Source: Hippophae tibetana (taxonomy: Eukaryota; Streptophyta; Magnoliopsida; Rosales; Elaeagnaceae). From it: a stretch of DNA of 64,000 bases. This document shows, in pieces, positions 22,574 through 31,697 of this stretch. The stretch covers positions 110,057,898 through 110,121,897 of the forward strand of contig CM072810.1 in NCBI GenBank assembly GCA_037013495.1, given 5' to 3'. The notes beneath the pieces are model-generated. The model saw only the letters and a list, made by a program, of their open reading frames with translations. It did no database searches and had not been told where the DNA came from. A program made the position numbers and the translations under genes. Every line of letters starts with the position of its first letter. Position 1 is the stretch's first letter.

Positions 22574-23190
22574 TTAGACGAGAGGAGAATTATCCCTGAG
22601 GTGGAGACAAACGCATTCGCCTGCACCATCACAAAAGCCAATTGTGCCAACCGCACAAGTTATAAGTTGAGGAGTACAATCTTTATTACTTTTACAAGAT
22701 GCACGGACCAATATTTCTGGGGCACTGTCAACTACTCCATTCATCCCCGAGACATCGTTAAGAACATTCCTTGCTTCAACTCCATTCATCCATGAAAACT
22801 TTGCACCTGCAAAAATTATTACATCTATCATTATCTACTTCAATCTTTGAAGTATTAATTAAACGAGATCGTGTTTTGATCTCACAATAACAATGCCTAA
22901 TATCAATGGGATTGAATTTAATTAACCAAATAGTTTTATATTCAAGAAGTTGACTTCTAAAAATAATATTTAAGTTAAATATTTATTATTTTAACAATTA
23001 TAAAAAAGTGATAGTATAATAATAAATAACTATTTTTTATGTTTTTATTTTTATTATATTATTCTTAGAGAGTTAATAGTTTATTTAAATTATAATAATT
23101 TTTATTAAAAGGTGAGAAAGGATTAGAGAGAGACTTACAAAATGCAATGAGCAACAAGATAAACAGGCAATTGAAAGAAAATTTCTCCAT
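22574..23190 (-). CDS. Secreted cysteine-rich (NCR/defensin-like) peptide, gene 3
   Basis: Exon 1 complement(23139-23190), intron 22807-23138, exon 2 complement(22574-22806). Donor GTAAGT, acceptor TTTTGCAG, phase 1, 285 nt giving 94 aa. Residues 1-18 (MEKFSFNCLFILLLIAFC) form a signal peptide. The linker KFSWMNGVEARNV matches peptide gene 2, then diverges and carries about 20 additional residues before the cysteines. Six cysteines stand at 55, 61, 68, 76, 82 and 84 (C-x5-C-x6-C-x7-C-x5-C-x-C), the six-cysteine pattern of NCR and related defensin-like peptides. The TATA box at 23302-23307 lies 117 bp before the ATG in a promoter closely similar to that of gene 2. With genes 1 and 2 it forms a same-strand cluster, probably from tandem duplication. 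The likely product is a secreted peptide; target and tissue are unknown. Confidence 0.75.
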
Positions 23191-23301
23191 TTTAATGTTG
23201 GGTTTGTTTGTATAATCGAGATGGGATTTTGTGATCTTGAATGCTAATTTGTTTAGTTTTTAATTGCAGTGCAATTGTAGAAGTACTAGTTGGTGCGTGA
23301 A

Positions 23302-23307
23302 TTTATA
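23302..23307 (-). promoter_or_regulatory. TATA box of peptide gene 3
   Basis: Minus-strand TATAAATTCACGCACC. The same block (TATAAATTCACCCACC) precedes peptide gene 2, which supports it as a conserved core promoter. Confidence 0.6.
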
Positions 23308-23479
23308 AGGCAGGAAATGGACCCATATTGTGCAGATGCTTCAATTTTTTTTAATAAATTTGATATCTCATTTAATTTGCAGGTGCTTTAAATGTTTTGA
23401 ATGAATTTTGATATCTCATTTAATTTAAAGGTAAAGTTTTCAATGCACAATATCACTAAAATCTCAAATTATATATATA

Positions 23480-24320
23480 TCTCTACTATAAAATAGCACG
23501 TTTGACTTTGAGGAATAAAATCCTCAAAATAACACACATTAATTTGTTTACCCATAATAAAAGCCATATTTCATTCAATAAATACATTGTATAATTTATA
23601 AATAAACTCAAATTACTATTACAAAAATAATCAATAAGGGAGCCTTAAACAAAAATATCACATAATAATCTAAGCAACAAAAGAATTATTAAAATAAATA
23701 GATAAACACTCCCTAAATAACCTCCATATTCTCGTGAACTCTTCTACTTATTTTGATGCTAAAAAAGCAATTAAAATGACATCAAATTATTGATTCTTAA
23801 ACACACAATTATTGTAAGTTTTTTTAATTTTTGAGATGATATCAAAATTTGAAAGAGTCTTCGTAAATAATTTTTTGGTCTAACTTATCAAGAAGATTAA
23901 AAAAAAAAAAACTAACTAACAAGTAAGTTTCATTTAAGTGTTTTAAGTGATCAAAAGAAAGAGGAGATTATTGGTAGGTAAATTTGATAATTTGACACCG
24001 AAAAATAAATGATTAATATTTTCAAGTCTTAAATTACAAAGATAGCAAATAATTGGACAACCTATTTCTCTATGGACTAGATTTTCTCCCTGTAATTGCA
24101 TTTCACAAATATAACCATAAAAAATTCTTCAATTTATTTGTAATTTGCAAATTTTAGATTCCATTTCAAACCTCTGAAGAAATATACCAAAAAGATTGCT
24201 GGTAGCAATGCCAAAATACCATACATTTAAATAATACTAATCATGTATCTATCTACTGTAAATGAGTCAGTTAGTTTATTATCTATTATAAAAGAGTCAT
24301 TTTAGCTTTGAAGAATGAAA
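23480..24320 (+). mobile_element. Possible Helitron-like remnant
   Basis: Two places start with an A followed by a Helitron-style 5' end: TCTCTACTATAAAATAG at 23480 and TCTATTATAAAAGAG at 24282. Both are followed by related text (TTTGACTTTGAGGAATAAAATCC and TTTAGCTTTGAAGAATGAAAATCC, then CAAAATA and CACA). Similar starts occur in plant Helitrons. No CTRR end with a hairpin was found, so extent and identity are uncertain. Confidence 0.35.
23975..24205 (-). pseudogene. LINE zf-RVT fragment
   Basis: The minus strand, read with stops, gives FRGLKWNLKFANYK, then CPIICYLCN and ENINHLFF. This is the zinc-binding region at the C-terminus of plant LINE reverse transcriptases (KVWKLKxPPKxKxFLW ... CxxC ... 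HLFFxC). The last conserved Cys is lost (HLFFGV). It may have been carried by the surrounding Helitron-like sequence. Confidence 0.5.
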
Positions 24321-24601
24321 ATCCCAAAATACCTCACATTTTAATGATTGGACGATACTACTTACGTATCTATAAATATAAAGAATAGAGATAATCTCAA
24401 CCTTGTAATTACTGATTAAAAGTAAATAAATAAATAAATAAAAACCATCACAAATAAACAATAACACCAAACAAGCAAACTAACGCATGGGTCATTAATT
24501 TCGAAATTAAGCTCAAGTATTGTAACGTCAAAAATTAATGTCAACATTGTAACCGCCGCTTAAAAAAAACAATAAAAAATAATTCATCACAAGCCCACAT
24601 T

Positions 24602-25396
24602 CTTACCTTGAACTTTTAATGTAAAACAGTTTTAATATTAACTTATCTCATGACATGTTATTTATGAAATTGAGTAAAATGTATAGTAAATAAATAATAT
24701 AATGATAAAAAATATTATTATTATAAACGAATTTTAAAATTAAAATATAAAGATAATGTAATTAATTAATAATTATAATTTAATTTACCCCACAATATTG
24801 TGTATTAAATAATTTAATAGAAATAAAGGAAATTAAATAATACAATTGATCTATAAATAGAAATAAATAATACAATTGCTCTATAAAATAAATTAAATAG
24901 ATTTTAAAAGAATTATTTAATTATTTGTCTTAATTAAATAATATTATTATGTGTATGATCTATAATTGATAAATTTAACAAATAGTTACAATTTAATTGA
25001 TATGATAATGGTGTGTATTTTAATTTAGAGATAAATATGTGAGATTATATTTAATTGATCATGTAATTAATTGATAATTATAATTAGTGAATTTTAATGA
25101 TTTACATGTTTAAAAAATTTGAAAATTAAATAATTTTAAATATTTTCTAGTATATCTTCTTAGTTTTTAATTTTGAGTTAATTAATTATTATTATTTTTT
25201 TAATTTTGTTTCTCAAAATATAATAAATTGATCTTTACATTTTAATTTTAAAATTCGTTTATAATAATATTTTTTATCATTATATTATTTATTTACAATA
25301 CATACAATTGCGTATACATTTGACTCAATTTCATAAATAACATGACTTGAGATAAGTTAATATTAAAATTGTTTTTAATTAAAAGTTCAAGGTAAG
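24602..25396. mobile_element. Inverted-repeat element, arms about 150 bp
   Basis: The left arm (24602 to about 24755) and right arm (about 25235 to 25396) are inverted copies with high identity. Both begin CTTACCTTGAACTTTTAA at the outside and end near AAACGAATTTTAAAATTAAAAT on the inside. The right arm has about 14 additional bases. The 480-bp middle is AT-rich and non-coding. It could be a long-TIR non-autonomous DNA element or an inverted duplication. No clear target duplication was found. If transcribed it would form a long hairpin. Confidence 0.75.
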
Positions 25397-25850
25397 TGTT
25401 AAGTCTCACGTTGACTAAGAGTAAGACAACAGTGATGCCTATAAGTCTAAGCAACTCTATAACTCATAAAATAGTTTTTGGGTTAAGAGTTAAGCTTGGA
25501 TTTCTAAGTTGATATCAAAGGTATGCTCTTTACTTCTTCGTACTCTCATCGGCCCTCGTGCCATAAATCCAAACAGTGTCATAAATTCGTACTTTAGCGA
25601 ATGTGGAGAGGGATATTAAATCCCACATTGGCTAAGAGTAAAACAACTGTGAAGTCTGGGCAACTCTCTAACTCATAAGAGTTAGACTTGTGTTTCTAAG
25701 TTAATATCAGAGCTAAGTTCTTGACTTCTTCGTACTCGTGCTATAAATCTAAATTCTAGTCGATGTGGAGGGGAAATTTTAAGTCTCACATTGACTAAAA
25801 ATAAGATAACAATGATACTTATAAGTTTGAAAAACCCTCTAACTCATAAA
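25397..25850 (+). mobile_element. Tandem TRIM-like array (3 LTRs, 2 internal parts)
   Basis: Three copies of a short LTR-like block, at about 25397-25508, 25614-25700 and 25777-25850, start T(G/A)TTAA(G/A)TC(T/C)CAC(G/A)TTG and contain CTCTAACTCATAA. The first two end TTTCTAAG and are followed by a primer-site-like TTGATATCAAAG or TTAATATCAGAGCTAAG. An internal part of 75-105 bp then ends in a purine-rich ATGTGGAGAGGGA or ATGTGGAGGGGAAA. The order LTR-PBS-internal-PPT-LTR-PBS-internal-PPT-LTR is what a tandem TRIM would look like. It has no coding capacity. Confidence 0.65.
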
Positions 25851-28030
25851 CATTTTATTTATTAATTATAGATTTATATTTATTCTTTAAATATCATACC
25901 GGCCAAATTCGAATAGAATTAGGAAGGCGAACAAAAAATTGGACCAATATTTAGGAAAAATATTTGCTTTTTAAATAGGAAAAATCTAAAATATCATTAT
26001 TACTAATGTTCGCTACATCACCTCATATTTTAAGGTAGCTTTGTTCACTACCTAAGACAAAAGATGATTCTTAATATTTTACTATAACACTATTAATAAT
26101 GAAACACATTTTTCAAAGTGAAATAAATTAAATTATTTATATAAAATAAAATCAATAACAATTGTCACGACCTTAAATTTCAAATAACAATCGTATAGTA
26201 CTTAACACAATCCACTACACTAAACATGTCTTTCAACCCGAATGAAACACTCAAAAAAAACTAAAATAAGACTTAAAGATTTAGAATATTCAAGAACAAA
26301 AACAAGAACACGAGAAAATTTGTAAAAAATGTCTTGTATTGTTTTAGAAAAAGATTATTTTACAATTTCTCGAGATTTCTAAGGATGATTACAAATAAAG
26401 ACTAATATAATTATTTATAATACGTGGCTTCAAACTTAAGGCTATGTCATAATTTTATATATCATTCTAAGTATAGAATATAAAAAAATGTTCTAATTTT
26501 ATCTAGATCATGTCATAAAATTCTAACACCTTTACTCTAGAGTAAACTATTAAAAAAAATCAATATTACTTTTATACATCTATTATTCTTCTATAAATGC
26601 TAACCTCATAAAAACCAAATATTTACAATTCATGTTACATATCTATAATAATAAAAAATAATAAAAACTTCAAAAACATAACAAAACAAAAACTATTAAT
26701 TAATTCTAATTAAATATCCCATTCGTGTGGCGGCATATTTATGTTATATTATCAGTTATTATCAATAATTATCACTCCTAATTATGTATATTAAAAAATT
26801 GTCATAATTGTGTAGGAGCTGCATCATCTAATTTAAGGTTAAAATTAATAAGCTCGTGAGTTAAATAACATAAAAAAATAAACTCGCTTACCTCATAAAT
26901 TACAAACTCATTTAAAAAAACATTTATTAAAATATAGTAACTATAATACCATTCTAAAAAATCATACTTAAAATATATTTTTTATTTTTGAAACTCCTTG
27001 CTTTAAATGAAATATAAAAAAAATTATTTTTTATTTTATTTTAAAAAATATATAAATGAATCAACATAAACCAATCCCTCCAATAATTATTTATTTAGTA
27101 ACCTGTGGGGAATATAATTGGTCTCCCACCATGCAACTTCCTTTTTCAATTAGCTTTATTTTTTTAATTTTTATTTCTGAAAAAACCTAATAATATAGCA
27201 ATAATCAATCCTTACAATGTTTGATGACAAGTTTAATGGTTTTGTTAACCATATTGATCAGAGTTATGAGTTGAGAGATCAGGAACCAAATCACAACCCA
27301 AGTTGGATTAAATATATAAAATTTGAAAAGATACTAGATGTAATATTAGGAGAAAAAAATGTTGAGAAACCAAAATATAGAATATGACAAAACAGACCAA
27401 TCGTCCTTGTGAAAAAACATGCCAATTGAAGAAAAACTAGATTATATAATAACAATATCTAATAAATAAAAACAAAGACTCAAAATCTGAAAGTGGCAAC
27501 AAGTGTAAGCACAGTAGGACTAGGATATATAGAGACATGTTCACTTCGTTGCTCTGGCTCAATTGAAATTGAAATAAAAGAAGCAACCGTGAGCAAGAAA
27601 GAATAATTATAACACCATGCTCGTGTAGCCTTAAATATATATACATAACAGGCTATGAATTTTTGGTGCTCTTCTTCAGACTAATCAATCACTAATACCT
27701 CCCCATCACAAATAGAAACAAAAATTAATAGTAGGAAAATCCATACATTCAATAGATTATAACTATTTATAGTTAAAGAAGTATAAGTTCTCAAGAACAT
27801 CCAAATAGCCGTATTGAAACTAAACTGCTGGGAATGTACTAATAAATTCTCCCATTGCCTAAACTTGGAATGATTCATGGGTTTATAACGACTTCTGCTA
27901 CAACTATACGATTAACCATAATCTCAAGTTTCTTACAAAAACAACACAGAATCCACCAAAACTCTAAGATATGCTAATCATGTTTAGACTTGAGTCAGCA
28001 CGATTTAGGAACACGATAAGTCTTAGGATG
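25851..28030. other. AT-rich intergenic DNA
   Basis: No supported gene. At 26163 TGTCACGACCTTAAATTT could be the start of an old LTR. The frames at 27437-27646 and 27681-27878 have no recognisable features, but 27.6-28.0 kb may be the 3' part of the snoRNA transcript. Confidence 0.4.
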
Positions 28031-28135
28031 CAAAATTAGAAACATATGTTAAACGAGTCAATATAGTTTACGTAAACATTCGGCACCATCAAGTCAAGTT
28101 CAAGTCCTTTATAGCCCCAAATGTGTGAATTTGAG

Positions 28136-28221
28136 CAAAGGCAATCAGAGAACTTTGAAGACCATTCTGATATGTTGTTCAACATCAGATTCAGCTTAAA
28201 AGGTTTCATCAATTTGCTTTG
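28136..28221 (-). ncRNA. C/D box snoRNA A
   Basis: On the minus strand: terminal stem CAAAG/CTTTG, box C as TTGATGA (28206-28212), box D as CTGA (28145-28148), and an internal CTGA that could serve as D'. The bases before box D are CTTCAAAGTTCT, the same as in the neighbouring snoRNA B. They pair with GAACTTTGAAG of plant 25S rRNA (text AAATGAGAACTTTGAAGGCC, recalled from established plant 25S sequence). By the box D+5 rule, the methylated base would be the C of GAGAAC. Length 86 nt is normal for the class. Confidence 0.7.
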
Positions 28222-28460
28222 TGTTTTGATAACTAGCGTATGAATGATGAAAAAATGGCAATAAGGAAACAAAGGTCAATAAAACTAGCATCACTCTAAG
28301 CACCCTTTTAGCTATTAATAAGAACATGAAAAACTTAAAACAAAACATAGCAAATGAACTAACCAAAAAAAAAAAACTGTACTTTTTTAGTTTCATTTGT
28401 TTTCAATTTCTCTACCACAGGGCATTTTGAAAAGAAAGAGCATTAATATAGAGATAAATA

Positions 28461-28545
28461 GCAAAGCAATCAGAGAACTTTGAAGGCATTCAAATAGAAC
28501 TCCACATGAGAATTCAGACTTTATAATTTCATCATTTTGCTTTGC
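28461..28545 (-). ncRNA. C/D box snoRNA B
   Basis: On the minus strand: a perfect 9-bp terminal stem (GCAAAGCAA with TTGCTTTGC), box C ATGATGA (28529-28535), D' candidate CTGA, and box D CTGA (28470-28473). Immediately before box D stands GCCTTCAAAGTTCT, complementary to AGAACTTTGAAGGC in plant 25S rRNA, with pairing reaching box D itself. This predicts 2'-O-methylation of the C in GAGAAC. Length 85 nt. With snoRNA A, 240 bp further downstream on the same strand, it forms a pair with the same guide, which looks like a duplication. Confidence 0.82.
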
Positions 28546-28789
28546 AAATTCCAAGCGTTAAAATCAAAGTTCATAACTTTATTGGTGCAAATGACTTCTG
28601 CAAAATAAATATTCGATTTCCTCACTCAATACTCGGACAAAATTTCAATTCAGCACCTTCAGAATGTACACTTTTTTCAAGTTTCCTTACAAATCAAAAT
28701 ATTTGAAAAATAAAATTAGTTTCTTTTTAGATTCGAGAGTTCGAAAATAAAAAAAAAATTGAGGAACAATTAAGAAATCGAAGTGAAAG

Positions 28790-28960
28790 TACCTTTCGTA
28801 GTGAAATGGAAACTGCAATCCCACTACAATTATGCAACCATGATTCATGCCGCTCTAGATTCGTTTTCCTGAAATATGACCAACGGAAAGGTTTTATAGG
28901 GTTTTATGCCTGATAACTGGTCCCCTAACCCTAATACGAAGCGTTTTACACTGATTTTTT
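28790..28960 (-). promoter_or_regulatory. Telo-box promoter and first exon of snoRNA host unit
   Basis: On the minus strand a GGGTTAGGGG stretch (reverse of CCCCTAACCC) and AAAACCCTATAAAACC (telo-box AAACCCTA) stand about 300-400 bp upstream of snoRNA B. Telo-boxes are typical of plant snoRNA and ribosomal protein gene promoters. A possible splice donor (GAAAG followed by GTACTTTC) lies near 28790, so the snoRNAs could sit in an intron or in a polycistronic non-coding transcript. No protein-coding frame was found in the unit. Confidence 0.5.
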
Positions 28961-30212
28961 TATTTTTCTCTGTTTTTATGCATGAACTAAAATGAAAGGG
29001 ATTAGAGAATCCAATATGGATATTTAAGCACTATTTTTTTTAAGTGAAGTAAGATTAATCTATTAAGTTTTAAATATATTTAATTAAATCTAATTTTAAA
29101 ATGAAAATATTAATTTTTTAAAGATAAAATTAGATATCTTTCAAAAATAAAAATAAATTTATAAGAGATAAAAATAGTATTTTTATTAAAGAAAAATAGA
29201 GAGATTGAGATACTAAGAAATAAATTATTTTTATTTTGGAGTAAAAAGAGAAAAATTATATCTTTGGGTTTTTAATGTTATTTTTAGGAGTATTATAAAT
29301 AAAAGGTTATTTTTAATAAAAATTAAATTTTACTCTAAAAAATATTATTTTAATAAAAATAGATTAGACTATTCTATCTAAAAATTATATGAAGTAACTA
29401 AATAAAAAAATAAAGTACCATTATATAAGAATTATATGACCATTTGGAATTTAATCCTAAAAATTTCTACACATCCATTTTAAATTCCTCAATATAAAAG
29501 TATAAAATCATTTTATAATGATCATTATAACTTTTTTTAACTTACTTAATCCATATAAAATTACTCATAAAAGGACGAAGGTAGTTAATACCATTTTTAA
29601 TCATTATCATCATTTTATACACAAAAAATTACACTAAATTTTTACTCAATTTCAATCCATAACATTAAATATTACACTAAAAAGTATATTTTTTTATAAA
29701 ATATAATATTTCTTGTACTTTTCTTTTTAATTAGTAAATTTTTTTATTAATTTTGTATCATATATTTAATTTTAATTTAATATATATAATAAAAAATTCA
29801 ACAATATTTTTAGATTTTTTTTCTTAAAAAAATAACGTGTGAATGATATTACCTAAAATTTAACCCAATATTATTTTCTCACTATTTTTAAATCAAAATT
29901 AGTATTAAATTGGAATAACTTTATATCAAATTTGATGTTTTGAAACAAGGTTGGAGACTATACTGGTGTGGTAAATTACAAATATTATCTTGAACCTACA
30001 ACCTTACAATAAATTCAAACTTTTTTTATATAAATGTTCATTTTATATTCAATTGCACAACTTTACAATTTGTTTAACAATTGAGTATAGAAGTAGAAAA
30101 GAAGTTAACGTGTAAAATATATTGCGTTGTTACAAAAGTGAAATAATAGTGTAATTTTCTCTAATGAGATTGACACTCTCTCTCTCTCTTCAAATTGAAT
30201 TGTTAAGCAAAT
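28961..30212. other. AT-rich intergenic DNA
   Basis: Nothing supportable was seen. Short CT and AT runs only. Confidence 0.5.
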
Positions 30213-30470
30213 AGGGATGATATGGACGCCTTTCTTAATGGGACTTTTGAGGTAGTATACATGTCTCTGCCAAAAGCTGACCCAAGGTTTCTCACACAAT
30301 ATGATGAAATATGTAAGAAGAAAGTTATTATCTTTGGGTTAAAGCAAGCATTTGACTTACTAAACTCAACTCATGTTTGATAAAATGCGGTTTCAAAAGC
30401 TCAAAGGCAGCATTCACCAATCATCTATGTAGATGGTGATTGGTAATGATAAAGTATCCGTTTAGGAACT
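30213..30470 (+). pseudogene. Copia reverse transcriptase fragment
   Basis: Reading with stops and shifts gives MDAFLNGTFEVVYMSLPKAD, matching the copia RT core DVxNAFLNGxLxEEVYMxLP. Next come IIFGLKQAFDLLNS (YGLKQAxRxW) and IIYVDGDW (LLVYVDDI), with the catalytic DD replaced by DG. No LTR or other domain is nearby, so it is a short, old scrap. Confidence 0.7.
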
Positions 30471-30546
30471 CATACATGTTTTGCTCTTAAAAATCATAGG
30501 TAAGTTGAACTATACATTGAACTTAAAATGCGTTTTGCTCTTAAAA

Positions 30547-30984
30547 TGAAATAATTATTAGAACATTTGACAAATTATAAATTGTGCCATGTTTGGATGT
30601 GTTCAATATATACCCTCCAATGTGAGAGGGGTAGACTAAACTCATCGAGCTAATAAATGCACGTTTTGTAACAAGATTAGTTTTTAAGTTTTTTGTTCTT
30701 TTTGTTTTTGTTTTTGTTTTTCTTTCTGTTTTTTTGTCATAGAATATCACATATCAATGAATAATTTCTTATAATTTGTCAAATGTTCTAATAATTATTT
30801 CAATATTTCAAGTCCCAACTTTTACATCAAATTCAATAAGAAATTATTCATTTATCGTGTGATATTCCATGACAAAAAAATAGAAACAAAAACAAAAAGA
30901 ACAAAAAACTTAAAAACAAAACTTGTTACAAAACATGCATTTAATAGCTCAATGATTTGAATCTACCCCTCTCACATTGGAGGG
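30547..30984. repeat. Interleaved inverted repeats (X Y X' Y')
   Basis: X (30547-30579, 33 bp) recurs perfectly inverted as X' (30770-30802). Y (30613 to about 30771) recurs inverted at about 90% identity as Y' (about 30828-30984). The order is X, Y, X', Y', so the two inverted repeats interlock instead of nesting. Y holds a run of TTTTTG units and the motif CCCTCCAATGTGAGAGGGG at its outer end. Confidence 0.85.
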
Positions 30985-31420
30985 AGCATGATTGACTCCC
31001 ATCAATCCCATCCTAGGGAGTTCTTATGGATTGAATTAAAAAATCATTTGTACCAATACTCCTAATCCAAATGCATATAATTAGTTGTTCATGATAGATT
31101 TGAAAAGGAAAAAAAAAACTATGTTTGCAAGACATACATGATTCTATCTAATTTACAAAACAAAACAAAACAAAACACATGATGCAATCAAATTTACAAG
31201 ACAAAACAAAACAAAAAACTTAAAATAAAACTTGTTACAAAATGAGCATTTAATAGTTCAATTAGTTGAGTCTACCCCTCTCAAAGTAGAGGGAGCATGC
31301 TTGACTCCCATCAATCCCATCCTTTCACTACTCATAATCCAAATACATATAATTAGTTGTTCTTTTTTTTTTAAAAAACACCTATGTTTGCAAGACATGC
31401 ATGATTCTATCTAATTTACA
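30885..31420 (+). repeat. Direct duplication of ~220-270 bp
   Basis: 30885-31157 and 31201-31420 are direct copies. Both contain AACTTGTTACAAAA, TCTACCCCTCTCA, GACTCCCATCAATCCCATCC, CATATAATTAGTTGTTC and CATGATTCTATCTAATTTACA, with an internal deletion in the second. The first copy contains Y' of the adjacent interleaved repeat, so Y-type sequence occurs three times. Confidence 0.85.
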
Positions 31421-31697
31421 TAGCTCATGCTTTAGAAAGAATACCTCTACAACATGTCAACAGCAACAATATTTAACGATCAATCAATATCATTCTCATT
31501 TAGAAACAATGGCACATAATTATGAATATGACAGTAAAAATTCACAAAGTGAAGGCAACATCATAAGGAGTATTGCATAAATCTAAAGTAGGAAGATGAT
31601 CCATGTGCAATATCACCAACCCTAAAAGATATATACATGAAATAATATTTGCGCTGCATGAAGAATTAGTGATGTGAAACCCAAAAAAAATGATACA

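Noticed and set aside
27681..27878. 65-residue minus frame in the snoRNA host region
   Set aside because: No known domain and poor start context; more likely non-coding RNA sequence.
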